A DNA stretch of 50,491 bases from Shewanella indica (GCF_002836975.1 NZ_NIJK01000050.1:1-50491); one strand, 5' to 3'; positions 17,210 through 25,213 are shown, counted from the first letter of the stretch. Numbers and translations: made by a program. The notes: a model not told the origin generated them from the letters alone.

Positions 17210-17986
17210 ATGAAACCGATTTACAAAATTTCACTGGTCGCACTGGCCCTGATCGGCCTTTCCGCCTGTAACCAAGAACAAAAAACAGCGAGTGCCGACA
17301 AAGTGGAACTGAGCTCTGTCGAGCAGAAAGAAGCCTATAGCGTGGGCGCCTCTATTGGCCGCTACATGGCCGGCCATATCAAGGAGCAGGAAGAGCTGGG
17401 TTTCTCAGTCGATCGTGCTTTGATTGTGACTGGTTTCCAACAGGGGCTGAAAGACGAGCTGCAACTGACTGAAGATGAGATGCAGAAAGTGCTTGAAGGT
17501 CTGGACCAGAAGCTGAATGAAAAACGTATGGCCAAGGTCCAGGAGATGGCGGCCAAGTCGATGCAGGAAAGCAAGGCTTATCTGGAACAGAACAAGGCCA
17601 AAGAGGGTGTGATCACCACTGAGTCCGGTCTGCAATACGAAGTATTGACTCCAGGCGAGGGTGAGAAGCCGGCCGCCGAAGACGTAGTGACAGTTCACTA
17701 CCGTGGTACTCTGATCGACGGCACTGAGTTTGACAGCTCCTACTCCCGCGGTGAACCGGCAGAATTTGCCCTGAACCGGGTGATCCCTGGCTGGACCGAA
17801 GGGGTTCAGCTGATGCCGGTAGGCGCCAAGTATCGCTTTGTTATCCCATCTGAGCTGGCCTATGGCGAGCGTGATATGGGCACTATTCCTGCCAACTCCA
17901 CACTCATCTTTGAAGTCGAGTTGCTCAAGGTCAAAAAGGCCGATGCCCCCGTAGAGCCGACCGAAGCCGAGGCTTCTGCCAAGTAA
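17210..17986 (+). CDS. fkpA: FkpA-type FKBP peptidyl-prolyl isomerase, lipoprotein-like
   Basis: The protein (about 258 aa) has an N-terminal helical dimerisation domain (about 30-135) and a C-terminal FKBP domain with VTVHYRGTLIDGTEFDSSY, VIPGWTEGVQLMPVGAKYRFVIP and AYGERDMG, and it ends with an acidic tail. It catalyses prolyl isomerisation and chaperones periplasmic proteins. The signal peptide ends in LSAC, so it may be lipidated (Mip-like), unlike E. coli FkpA. The ATG at 17210 is chosen with GAGG 9 nt upstream. It diverges from the WD40 operon. Confidence 0.88.
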   Translation: MKPIYKISLVALALIGLSACNQEQKTASADKVELSSVEQKEAYSVGASIGRYMAGHIKEQEELGFSVDRALIVTGFQQGLKDELQLTEDEMQKVLEGLDQKLNEKRMAKVQEMAAKSMQESKAYLEQNKAKEGVITTESGLQYEVLTPGEGEKPAAEDVVTVHYRGTLIDGTEFDSSYSRGEPAEFALNRVIPGWTEGVQLMPVGAKYRFVIPSELAYGERDMGTIPANSTLIFEVELLKVKKADAPVEPTEAEASAK

Positions 17987-18022
17987 TCCCTTCTTTCACG
18001 GAAAGTGGATACCCGATATTGA

Positions 18023-18050
18023 AAAGGACGCCGCCGGCGTCCTTTCTTTT
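18023..18050 (+). terminator. Terminator of the fkpA gene
   Basis: AAAGGACGCC (18023-18032) pairs with GGCGTCCTTT (18036-18045) around a 3-nt loop, followed by CTTTT. It may also serve the convergent zntB gene. Confidence 0.85.
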
Positions 18051-18076
18051 TACAGTCACTTATTACGTCAGTGATT

Positions 18077-19045
18077 CTAAAGCCACTTATAGCGATAGAA
18101 CAGCCACAACTGTCCCCCTACCAATAGCAACAGGAACAGGCAAAAGGCTCCGAAGGCCCAGCCGACATCGGCGCCCGGGATCCCGGCGATATTGACCCCG
18201 AGCAGACCGGTAAGAAAACCCAGCGGCAGAAAGACGGCGCTGATCAGCGACAGGAAATAGAGGCGGCGATTGACTGCCTCGGCCTGACGGTTTTGTAACT
18301 CTTCCTGGGTGACGCTGGCCCTGTCTCTGATTGCGTCCAGATCTTCGATGCAACGAATGAGTTGATCATTGATTTCGTTGAATTTAAGCCGCTGCTGTTC
18401 ATCAAATACCTTGGCCGAGTCTGCCAGCAGGCGGGTAAAGGCTTCCCGCTGCGGCGCCAGGTAGCGCCGGACCACCACTATCTGGCGCCTGAGCTCGGCG
18501 ATATCGCTGCGTAGATCCCTGTCGTTACCGGCCATGACCTTGTCTTCCAGATCGTCGACGGTTTCTTCCAGCCGGTCGATAAACTCCGTCTTACGTTGGG
18601 TGAGACGCTGCGTCAGTGCCAGCAAAAACTCCCCGGTATTGCCGGGGCCAGCTCCCTGGCTGACGCTCTGGATGATGTCTTTGACCGATAACAGCTCGCG
18701 ACTGCTGGTGCTGATAATTCTGTGATTGTCCAGGTAGAGGCGTATCGATACCATGTCTTCCGGGTCGGCCCCGGGGTTGTGATTGACCCCTCTGAGCGCC
18801 AGCAGGAAGCCCTGGCCGGATTGTACCACCCTGGGGCGAGTGTCCTGCGCCAACAGTGCTGCCACTTCCAGCGCTTCCAGGCCGCTGTGTTGTTGCAACC
18901 ACTGACGGTTGGATTTCTTCTTATAGTCCAGATGCAGCCAGAGTATGCCCTGCTCCGGGCGCCAGTCGCTGACCTGTTGCTGCGTCAACTCCTTGCCTGC
19001 CATCTCCCCGCTGAGCAGCAAGGCACAAAACTGTTTTTCGGCCAT
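18077..19045 (-). CDS. zntB: ZntB-like CorA-family divalent cation transporter
   Basis: This 322-aa CorA-superfamily protein has a long cytosolic, coiled-coil-rich domain (about 1-260, with ELRRQIVVVRRYLAPQREAF) and two C-terminal membrane helices joined by the selectivity motif GVN at 283-285, within LGVNIAGIPG. GVN followed by a Gly-rich loop is typical of ZntB-type members, which move zinc and other divalent ions as pentamers. It is monocistronic and convergent with fkpA. The ion specificity is inferred from the subfamily. Confidence 0.85.
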   Translation of the reverse strand: MAEKQFCALLLSGEMAGKELTQQQVSDWRPEQGILWLHLDYKKKSNRQWLQQHSGLEALEVAALLAQDTRPRVVQSGQGFLLALRGVNHNPGADPEDMVSIRLYLDNHRIISTSSRELLSVKDIIQSVSQGAGPGNTGEFLLALTQRLTQRKTEFIDRLEETVDDLEDKVMAGNDRDLRSDIAELRRQIVVVRRYLAPQREAFTRLLADSAKVFDEQQRLKFNEINDQLIRCIEDLDAIRDRASVTQEELQNRQAEAVNRRLYFLSLISAVFLPLGFLTGLLGVNIAGIPGADVGWAFGAFCLFLLLLVGGQLWLFYRYKWL

Positions 19046-19456
19046 AGATTCACTCTCATAGGTTTGCTTTAGTTCAAGCTAACCTAGTTATACCACTGGG
19101 CATAGGAATTTACTCACTCAGTGACGATGAAAAGCTGGGCAGGCAAGTCAGGCAAGTAAAGTAATAGGATATCGGGATAAAGCGACATTGGCTTGCGCCG
19201 CATACGTGCTTTTTCAACTCGACCTTGGGGAGCTTGTCAGCCACCAGATGACTACACCAACTTGTCTCGTCGTAGCATCACTATGCCATCGCCAATCTGG
19301 CTTGAACCCCAATGGTTGACACAGTTCTGAGCAAGTCAAACTTCTATAGGGAATGATATTACGATAGAAAGTAAAGCCCAGGCATAACTATGGGCAATCC
19401 CCTGGGCTCTGGGTTAAAATTAGGATAGGTTTGATTACAGCAAAAGAAGTGGCACC
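19046..19456. other. Intergenic region with no recognisable gene
   Basis: This gap of about 410 nt lies between zntB (minus) and yacL (plus). It contains a short direct repeat (GGCAAGTCA, GGCAAGTAA near 19142-19159) and a GC-rich stretch (about 19185-19320) unlike the surrounding AT-rich DNA, but no ORF of note. It could hold a decayed repeat element. A hairpin AAGCCCAGG ... CCTGGGCT (19374-19408) precedes yacL. Confidence 0.4.
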
Positions 19457-19831
19457 ATGGAATACGAATTTCGGCGCAATTCACTGACGGGAACCGCAAT
19501 GGCCCGCTTCAGTATGGAGCATCATGTACTGGGGCAATGGTTCTCTGAAGAGTTGGCGGATAACGCCGAGATCTGCACTCAGGTCAAACAGGCATTGGCG
19601 GATTTACAGTCAGGGCGCATTCGCGAATGGCAGTTGATTGGCCGGGATCTGACGCTGCAACTGGATCAGGAGCAGGTGCGGGTTTACGCCAATGTGCTCG
19701 AATTCGGTGAGAGTCAGGAGTTGGATGAGTCCCTCTCCCTTTATGATGCCGAGTCAGAAGCCTGGTGCGGCCTGGAAGATTTTCAGGATGTGCTTGAGAG
19801 TTGGTGTGACTTTCTGCACCAGAGCCGCTGA
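19457..19831 (+). CDS. yacL: YacL/UPF0231 family protein
   Basis: This 124-aa acidic cytosolic protein matches the UPF0231 (YacL) family: MEYEFRRNSLTGTAMARFSMEHHVLGQWF at the start, then VRVYANVLEFG and a terminal ESLSLYDAESEAWCGLEDF block. No enzymatic function is established. It is monocistronic and followed by a strong terminator. The length matches the family (about 120 aa). Confidence 0.88.
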   Translation: MEYEFRRNSLTGTAMARFSMEHHVLGQWFSEELADNAEICTQVKQALADLQSGRIREWQLIGRDLTLQLDQEQVRVYANVLEFGESQELDESLSLYDAESEAWCGLEDFQDVLESWCDFLHQSR

Positions 19832-19855
19832 ACAAGCGGCATTGGCAGAAATGAG

Positions 19856-19880
19856 AAGGGACGCGGTAGCGTCCCTTTTT
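19856..19880 (+). terminator. Terminator of the yacL gene
   Basis: AAGGGACGC (19856-19864) and GCGTCCCTT (19869-19877) form a 9-bp stem with a 4-nt loop, then TTT. It separates yacL from the convergent narP. Confidence 0.85.
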
Positions 19881-19886
19881 CGTGGC

Positions 19887-20516
19887 TTAACGGTTGAGAT
19901 AACGCACCGCCATTTCGGTGCGGGACTTGGCATTGGCCTTGCGAAGCAGGTTTTTGACATGCACCTTGACCGTGCCTTCGCTGATATGCAGTTCCTCGGA
20001 GATCACCCTGTTGCTCTGGCCTTCAGCCAGATGCTGCAGTATCTGCAACTCTCTCGGTGTCAGGCTGTCGAGCCAGGCTTCCTCGTCGGCGGCATTTTTC
20101 AATTCAAACAGATAGTCTTCCACTTCGGCGCTGATCACTCGGTGGCCGGACATGGCTTCTTTCAGCTGCCCAAGCAGCAGATCGGGTTCGGTATCCTTGA
20201 GCAGGTAACCATCGGCGCCGGCTCGCAGCAAACGGATAACATCCTGTTTGGCATCGGAAACCGTCAGGATAACGATTCTGGAGGTGACTCCCTCCTGACG
20301 CAGGGCGTTCAGGGTATCGAGACCCGTCATGCCTTTCATATTCAGATCCAGCAGGATAATGTCCGGCTCGTTTTCGGCGGTAGCCGCCAAGGCGTCGAGC
20401 CCGGTACCGGCTTCACCGAAGAGACTAAAGTCAGGATCGGATGCCAGTAACTGACAGATACCGCGACGCAGTAAGGGATGGTCATCGACTACCAGAACTG
20501 AATAAGGTTTACCCAT
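19887..20516 (-). CDS. narP: NarP-type response regulator
   Basis: This 209-aa regulator has an N-terminal receiver domain with acidic pocket DD (11-12), phosphoacceptor Asp57 (LLDLNMKG) and Lys near 106, and a C-terminal LuxR-type helix-turn-helix (about 145-205, LTPRELQILQHLAEGQSNRVISEELHIS). It follows the NarQ sensor gene with an 8-nt overlap, so the two form a pair. Phosphorylated NarP binds 7-2-7 inverted heptamers. One such site is present upstream of nrfA at 22433-22448. Confidence 0.9.
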   Translation of the reverse strand: MGKPYSVLVVDDHPLLRRGICQLLASDPDFSLFGEAGTGLDALAATAENEPDIILLDLNMKGMTGLDTLNALRQEGVTSRIVILTVSDAKQDVIRLLRAGADGYLLKDTEPDLLLGQLKEAMSGHRVISAEVEDYLFELKNAADEEAWLDSLTPRELQILQHLAEGQSNRVISEELHISEGTVKVHVKNLLRKANAKSRTEMAVRYLNR

Positions 20517-22233
20517 GATGTGGCTCCTGCTGAGGTGGGAAAGTCAGGACAACACTGGTGCCTCCCGACGCATTGCTGGAAAATTCAACCATACCCGAGA
20601 GGCGGCTGGCTCGCTCGTGCATTATCCCTATGCCGAAATGTTGATCCCTTTCCTTGATATGCGCCAGGCCTATGCCGTTGTCTTCGACACTGATAACCAC
20701 CATGTTATCAGAGTTCTTTTCGCAGCTGATACAAATACGACTCGCATTTGCATGTTTAATGGCATTGAGGGTGGCTTCTCGGGTGAGCTGCAGAATGTGA
20801 ATATGTTGGTGCGCCGCCAGTAACTGTGGCGGCAGGCGATAGCTGAGTTCCAGCTCCGTGTCTGTTTGGCTGCGCAGTTGCTCCAGCATGGCCTCGAGGG
20901 CGTTGCGGAGATTGGGTTCTTTAACGGTCAGGCGGAAGGTAGACAGCAGTTCTCTGAGCTGGGCGTAGGCTGTGGTCACCCCCTCATTGAGTTCTTCGAG
21001 CTGTTGGGTCACCGCCGGGCTTTTGCAGCTCTGGTCGAGGCCTTTACGCAACAAACTTATCTGGATTTTCAGGAAGGACAGCAGTTGCCCAAGAGAATCG
21101 TGCAGCTCCCTGGCGATAACCGCCCGCTCTTCCAGCAGGGCCAACTGTTGGCGTTGTTCGGAGGCGTTGTGAATCACTATCGAGCGAGCCAGCATGATGG
21201 CGAAGTTTTCAAACAGGGGCACATTGATATCGTGCTCGCCTATCACTTCCAGAAAGCCGAGTTCCTGTTGTTCAAACTTGAGCGGAAACTGCATGGTCTG
21301 TCCGGATTGCGGCCAGATATCCTCGTCGGTGGCGATCACCTCCATGGCATCTTCATCCTGCTGAATAATCAGCCGCAGATGTTGCAGGTGCTCATACTCC
21401 TTGAGTTGCAGCAGCGACTGCCGCATCACCTCGAAATTGAGTTTGCCCGAATGCAGCAACACCAGATTGTCATAAAGAAATTTGAGCTCACGGTTGGCAC
21501 GGGTCAACGCCAGAGTCTTCTCCTTTACCTGAGTTTCCAGGTTGCCGTAGAGAGTTGCCAGCTCCTGAGCCGTACTGTCCAGGGCATCGGAAAGAGCGCT
21601 GAGCTCAATATATTCCGTCTTCGGCATTTCGACGGCAAAGTTACCTTTGGATATAGTGTTGGCCGATTCCATCATCTGTTGCAGCGGCACCACCACCTTG
21701 CGTTTGGTAAAGCGCACGGCGATAAAGGCAATCAGCAGCATCAACCCCAAGCCTACTATCTGGCTGACGGCCAGCAATCTTAGTTTGAAGGCGGCATGGT
21801 GCTCCATCTCCAATACCAGCAAATCTATGGTATCGACAAAGTCTTTCAGCGAGGAGGCATAGTTGCGCGAGTCTTCCTGCTCTATGTAGTACTTCATGAC
21901 CTTCCACTTGCTGATCACCAGTTGGTACTGCTGCCCGAGCCTGGCAGGCGATGACCAGTCCATCGAGCGCACCAAGGCATCTGAGTAGAGGGTATTTTCA
22001 AATTCGCGAATTTTTTGCAGCGCTTCTTCACTGCCGGAGTTGGCATAAAACATCAGCCGGTAGCTCTGCATTCGTAATGAGCCGGAGGCGTTTATCGCCC
22101 TGGCATCTCCCAGGCTGTAAGACAGATTGATAATGGCAAAAGTGGCCAAACCGCTTGAGAGCAGGATAAGGGTCAGCATTAAGCCTAAAATGGTAGAGGT
22201 CAAACTGCCTCGTTTCATGAAATATTCACTCAC
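20509..22233 (-). CDS. narQ: NarQ-type nitrate/nitrite sensor histidine kinase
   Basis: The inner-membrane sensor (574 aa from the GTG at 22233, or 569 from the ATG at 22218) has two membrane helices (about 14-35 and 152-173). The periplasmic P-box SLGDARAINASGSLRMQSYRL (about 40-60) is the nitrate/nitrite-binding segment of NarX/NarQ proteins. A HAMP segment, a GAF-like region, the HisKA_3 H-box ARELHDSLGQ (His378) and the ATPase domain with VEDNGIGL follow. It phosphorylates NarP. The two starts cannot be separated with confidence. Confidence 0.9.
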   Translation of the reverse strand: MSEYFMKRGSLTSTILGLMLTLILLSSGLATFAIINLSYSLGDARAINASGSLRMQSYRLMFYANSGSEEALQKIREFENTLYSDALVRSMDWSSPARLGQQYQLVISKWKVMKYYIEQEDSRNYASSLKDFVDTIDLLVLEMEHHAAFKLRLLAVSQIVGLGLMLLIAFIAVRFTKRKVVVPLQQMMESANTISKGNFAVEMPKTEYIELSALSDALDSTAQELATLYGNLETQVKEKTLALTRANRELKFLYDNLVLLHSGKLNFEVMRQSLLQLKEYEHLQHLRLIIQQDEDAMEVIATDEDIWPQSGQTMQFPLKFEQQELGFLEVIGEHDINVPLFENFAIMLARSIVIHNASEQRQQLALLEERAVIARELHDSLGQLLSFLKIQISLLRKGLDQSCKSPAVTQQLEELNEGVTTAYAQLRELLSTFRLTVKEPNLRNALEAMLEQLRSQTDTELELSYRLPPQLLAAHQHIHILQLTREATLNAIKHANASRICISCEKNSDNMVVISVEDNGIGLAHIKERDQHFGIGIMHERASRLSGMVEFSSNASGGTSVVLTFPPQQEPHHG

Positions 22234-22269
22234 TTTTGCTAAGGTTTCCTCAGTCCCTGCAGCGTTACT

Positions 22270-22310
22270 CTCGATTATCGGAAAGGAAACGCGCCGATAA
22301 GATTGTCGAG
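22270..22310. repeat. Bulged hairpin in the narQ leader
   Basis: CTCGA-TTATCGG (22270-22281) pairs with CCGATAA (22294-22300) and, after a 5-nt bulge, TCGAG (22306-22310). It lies about 37 nt upstream of narQ on the minus strand, preceded there by a T-run. It may be an RNA structure in the narQ leader. Confidence 0.35.
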
Positions 22311-22377
22311 AATAAAAAAGGACTTGGGTCTCAGAGTTCTACATTAGCCAGCACTTGAATACATTAACAAGAGTACA

Positions 22378-22407
22378 AAAATGTGAACAACATCGCCTTC
22401 ACATTTT
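22378..22407. repeat. Perfect 10-bp inverted repeat upstream of nrfA
   Basis: AAAATGTGAA (22378-22387) and TTCACATTTT (22398-22407) are exact inverted copies separated by 10 nt. Each half contains the CRP half-site TGTGA/TCACA, but the spacing is 12 nt between half-sites rather than 6, so it is not a standard CRP site. Confidence 0.5.
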
Positions 22408-22419
22408 GATCTGGCGCAA
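22406..22419 (+). promoter_or_regulatory. Partial FNR/CRP-family (EtrA-like) site upstream of nrfA
   Basis: TTGAT at 22406-22410, four bases, then CGCAA at 22415-22419. The left half is a perfect FNR half-site, while the right differs from ATCAA at two positions. Control of nrfA by CRP/FNR-family proteins is known in Shewanella, so the site is plausible but weak. Confidence 0.35.
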
Positions 22420-22432
22420 ACTTCGCCCCGGA

Positions 22433-22448
22433 TACCCCCTAAGAGGTA
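22433..22448 (+). promoter_or_regulatory. NarP 7-2-7 binding site upstream of nrfA
   Basis: TACCCCC-TA-AGAGGTA is an inverted pair of NarL/NarP heptamers (consensus TACYYMT and its complement) with the 2-bp spacing that NarP requires. The right heptamer is a perfect match and the left differs at one base. It is 86 nt upstream of the nrfA start and next to narQP. Confidence 0.75.
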
Positions 22449-22533
22449 TATTTTTGGTGTATTCAAGCGGCTACTTTTGACCTTGGAGATGTCGTGGTTA
22501 TTGCAAATAACGATAAAGTAACACGGAGATGAG

Positions 22534-23937
22534 ATGGTGAAAAAATTAAACCAAAAATCCTTTGCACTCAGTGCATTGGTCGCCGCAAGCCTAATGGCTG
22601 CCGGTGCGTTTGCGAGTGACAAGACTGAGCCTCGCAACGAAGTCTACAAAGACAAGTACAAAAATCAATATGCCAGTTGGCATGACACTGCAAAGAGTTC
22701 TGAAATTGTTGATGTATTGGCAGAAGATCCCAACCTGGTCATCATGTGGGCCGGTTATGGTTTCGCCAAGGACTACAATGCCCCTCGTGGCCACATTTAT
22801 GCCGTGACAGATGTGCGCAACACCCTGCGTACCGGTGCGCCAAAGAGTGCCGAAGATGGCCCAATGCCAATGGCCTGCTGGAGCTGTAAGAGCCCGGATG
22901 TACCTCGCCTGATTGAAGAGCAGGGTGAAGATGGTTACTTCACCGGCAAGTGGGCCAAAGGTGGCCCTGAAGTGGTTAACGCCATAGGTTGTGGTGACTG
23001 TCACGAGAAAGGCTCGCCTAAGCTGCGCTTGGGCCGTCCTTTTGCCGAGCGCGCCATGGATACCCTGGGTACACCATTTGATAAGGCCTCCCGTAAAGAC
23101 AAGCAATCCATGGTTTGTGGTCAGTGTCACGTAGAATACTACTTTGAGAAAGTGGAAGGCCGTAAGGGCTTTGTTAAGTTCCCATGGGATCAAGGTACTA
23201 CAGTGGAATCCATGGAAGCCTACTACGATGCCATTGAGTTTGCCGACTGGACTCACGCCTTGTCCAAGACACCTATGTTGAAGGCACAGCACCCAGGCTA
23301 TGAAACTTGGCAGTTGGGGGTACACGGTAAGAACAACGTGACTTGTGTTGACTGTCACATGCCGAAAGTAACCAACGACAAGGGGCGTAAGTTCACCGAT
23401 CACAAAGTGGGTAATCCTTTCGACCGCTTCGAAGAAACCTGTGCTCAGTGTCACACTCAGAGCAAAGAGTTTATGGAGAATCTGACTGCCGAGCGTAAAG
23501 CCAAGGTTAATGAGCTGAAGTTGAAGGCTGAAGATCAAATCGTCAAGGCGCACTTCGAAGCTGCTGCCGCCTGGAAAGCCGGTGCGACTGAAGTCGAAAT
23601 GAAGCCAATCCTGACTGATATCCGTCATGCTCAATGGCGCTGGGATTATGCTATCGCCTCTCACGGTGTCGCGGCTCACGCTCCTGATGAAGCGCTGCGG
23701 GTACTGGGTACTGCGGTTGACAAGGCTGCCAACGCCCGGGTGAAACTGGCGCAGTTGCTGGCCAAGAAAGGTATCGTTGATCCTGTCGCTCTGCCTGATA
23801 TCTCCACCAAGGCCAAGGCTCAGGCCGCTCTGGGTATGGACATGAAGAAGATGGTTTCCGACAAGGAAGACTTCAAGAAAAATGTTCTGCCCAAGTGGGA
23901 TGCTGAAGCCAAGAAGCGTGAAGCGACCTACAAGTAA
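22534..23937 (+). CDS. nrfA: Periplasmic cytochrome c nitrite reductase NrfA (pentahaem)
   Basis: The 467-aa protein has a signal peptide (1-28, cleavage after AFA-S). It carries the unusual active-site haem motif CWSCK at 115-119, with Lys as axial ligand, and four CXXCH haem motifs: CGDCH 153-157, CGQCH 195-199, CVDCH 271-275 and CAQCH 303-307. This is the complete ammonium-forming nitrite reductase pattern. It reduces nitrite to ammonium with six electrons in the periplasm, probably supplied by a quinol-oxidising cytochrome encoded elsewhere. No nrfB or maturation genes are adjacent. Regulated by NarQP and probably a CRP/FNR protein. Confidence 0.96.
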   Translation: MVKKLNQKSFALSALVAASLMAAGAFASDKTEPRNEVYKDKYKNQYASWHDTAKSSEIVDVLAEDPNLVIMWAGYGFAKDYNAPRGHIYAVTDVRNTLRTGAPKSAEDGPMPMACWSCKSPDVPRLIEEQGEDGYFTGKWAKGGPEVVNAIGCGDCHEKGSPKLRLGRPFAERAMDTLGTPFDKASRKDKQSMVCGQCHVEYYFEKVEGRKGFVKFPWDQGTTVESMEAYYDAIEFADWTHALSKTPMLKAQHPGYETWQLGVHGKNNVTCVDCHMPKVTNDKGRKFTDHKVGNPFDRFEETCAQCHTQSKEFMENLTAERKAKVNELKLKAEDQIVKAHFEAAAAWKAGATEVEMKPILTDIRHAQWRWDYAIASHGVAAHAPDEALRVLGTAVDKAANARVKLAQLLAKKGIVDPVALPDISTKAKAQAALGMDMKKMVSDKEDFKKNVLPKWDAEAKKREATYK

Positions 23938-23960
23938 CAGTCGTTAACACTCGTAAATGA

Positions 23961-23989
23961 AAAATCCCCGCACCGCGGGGATTTTTTTA
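23961..23989 (+). terminator. Terminator of the nrfA gene
   Basis: AAAATCCCCGC (23961-23971) and GCGGGGATTTT (23975-23985) form an 11-bp stem with an ACC loop, followed by more T. Confidence 0.88.
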
Positions 23990-24030
23990 TCTTACAAGAA
24001 ATCAGTGGTAGCCCGTGAGGGATTACAGAC

Positions 24031-24573
24031 CTATTTGATCAGCTTAAGCAGAGCCTTGAAGCGTTCACCTTCTGCCTGATGTTGCAGTTCAAACAGTAAA
24101 GATTCGCTGTTGTTGAGCCTGGCTCCCTGCTGCTTCATCATCTCTATTCCCAAGCGTTTGTTGCTTTCACTGCGGGAGCTGACGGCATCGGCTATCAAGT
24201 GCACATCGAAACCCTGCTCGATAAGATCACCACAGGTTTGATAGACACAGACATGTGTCTCTATCCCGGCCAGCAGTACCTGTTTGCGGCCCGCGCTCAA
24301 CAGTGCCTCACGGAATGCCGGGCAGTGCCAGCCACTGAAGTGATGCTTGGCAATCGGCGATGTGGTTTTGGATAGCAGGGCGGCCAGTGACTCTGTAGTG
24401 GGGCCGAGCTTCTGCGGCAACTGTTCCAGCCAGAGCACCGGGATATCAAACAAGGCTGTGCCTTCTATCAGCATGGCCAGTTGCTGATGCAACTGTTCAC
24501 TCTTGTCCATTATCTGCGCCAGTTTACCCTGAACATCCACTATGACCAGCACACATTCTTCCGCTTTTAACAT
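24031..24573 (-). CDS. Isochorismatase-family cysteine hydrolase
   Basis: This 180-aa cytosolic protein has the alpha/beta fold and catalytic triad of the family: Asp13 in VIVDVQ, Lys76 in PIAKHHFS and Cys109 in GIETHVCVYQT. The GIETHVC block is the most diagnostic. Members hydrolyse amides or isochorismate ethers; single-domain stand-alone proteins like this often act on small amides, and the substrate here is unknown. It is monocistronic and diverges from glnK. Confidence 0.85.
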   Translation of the reverse strand: MLKAEECVLVIVDVQGKLAQIMDKSEQLHQQLAMLIEGTALFDIPVLWLEQLPQKLGPTTESLAALLSKTTSPIAKHHFSGWHCPAFREALLSAGRKQVLLAGIETHVCVYQTCGDLIEQGFDVHLIADAVSSRSESNKRLGIEMMKQQGARLNNSESLLFELQHQAEGERFKALLKLIK

Positions 24574-24730
24574 CTTGTTCTCCTTCTGGTTGGCCTTAGG
24601 ACAGGTGTAAACGAGCCCTGCTTTTGCTTCAGTTAACCTAAGGACATTCAGTTAACGACAGGACAGGGTTTAAGCCAATAGGCCTTAGGTCGTAGATGAT
24701 TGCGCTTTTTTTGTGCGCCTGAGCCTTGCT

Positions 24731-24747
24731 TGCACTTAATTGGTGCA
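24731..24747 (+). promoter_or_regulatory. NtrC-binding site upstream of glnK-amtB
   Basis: TGCACTTAATTGGTGCA matches the NtrC consensus, with both arms (TGCAC and GGTGCA) intact at the standard spacing. It lies about 144 nt upstream of glnK and about 75 nt upstream of the candidate sigma-54 element, a normal enhancer distance. Confidence 0.75.
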
Positions 24748-24809
24748 TATCTGCAGCTCTCAACCTGGTCCGTAAAAACTAACTCTTTATAAAACAAAAA
24801 ATTAACATT

Positions 24810-24826
24810 TTGGCCTAATGTTTGAA
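24810..24826 (+). promoter_or_regulatory. Candidate sigma-54 promoter of glnK-amtB
   Basis: TTGGC (24810-24814) and TTGA (24822-24825) match the -24/-12 consensus in position, but the -12 element reads GA instead of the conserved GC. The call rests mainly on the NtrC site upstream and on the known nitrogen control of glnK-amtB. Confidence 0.4.
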
Positions 24827-24874
24827 TTGCTTTTGGCATAACACCAATACAGCAAGGCGATTCTGGAGGTTTGG

Positions 24875-25213
24875 ATGAAATTAGTCAGCGCAATCATTAA
24901 GCCGTTCAAGCTCGATGATGTCCGCGAAGCGATTGCGGGCATAGGCATCGAGGGGATGACGGTCACCGAAGTTAAAGGCTTTGGTCGGCAAAAGGGACAT
25001 ACAGAGCTCTATCGGGGAGCCGAGTATCAGGTGGACTTTCTGCCCAAGGTTAAGCTCGAGATAGCTACCAAGGCGGAGAATCTTGAGCACTTGCTGGAGG
25101 TCATCAGCAATGCCGCTCATACCGGCAAGATAGGTGACGGCAAGATCTTTGTGACAGATCTGGAACAGGTTATCCGTATTCGTACGGGCGAAACAGACAC
25201 AGAAGCGCTGTAA
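24875..25213 (+). CDS. glnK: PII nitrogen regulatory protein GlnK
   Basis: This 112-aa PII protein has the intact T-loop with the uridylylation site Tyr51 (ELYRGAEYQVDF), the B-loop TGKIGDGKIFV (about 83-93) and the C-terminal RIRTGETDTEAL. Being upstream of amtB, it is GlnK, which binds AmtB to block ammonium uptake when nitrogen is sufficient and is released when uridylylated. GGAGG lies upstream of the ATG. Co-transcribed with amtB across a 10-nt gap. Confidence 0.95.
   Translation: MKLVSAIIKPFKLDDVREAIAGIGIEGMTVTEVKGFGRQKGHTELYRGAEYQVDFLPKVKLEIATKAENLEHLLEVISNAAHTGKIGDGKIFVTDLEQVIRIRTGETDTEAL

Larger units (their letters stand above)
22234..22533. other. Divergent narQ-nrfA control region
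   Basis: The 300-nt region has no ORF. It contains, from left to right, a bulged hairpin (22270-22310), a perfect 10-bp dyad (22378-22407), a CRP/FNR-like element (22406-22419) and the NarP 7-2-7 site (22433-22448). Each is listed separately. Confidence 0.7.
24574..24874. other. Divergent isochorismatase-glnK control region
   Basis: This region of about 300 nt contains the NtrC site (24731-24747) and a weak sigma-54 element (24810-24826) upstream of glnK. The left 150 nt hold no recognised feature other than the putative promoter of the hydrolase. Confidence 0.6.

Noticed and set aside
22382..22403. Canonical CRP operator in the nrfA upstream region
   Set aside because: The TGTGA and TCACA half-sites are 12 nt apart, not 6; reported as an unusual dyad instead.
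22591..23679. Open frame of 362 codons antisense to nrfA
   Set aside because: It mirrors a highly conserved cytochrome gene and shows no ribosome-binding site or recognisable protein; the length is explained by codon bias of the sense gene.
24648..24839. Minus-strand 63-codon ORF in the glnK upstream region
   Set aside because: It covers the NtrC site and the promoter and has no ribosome-binding site.
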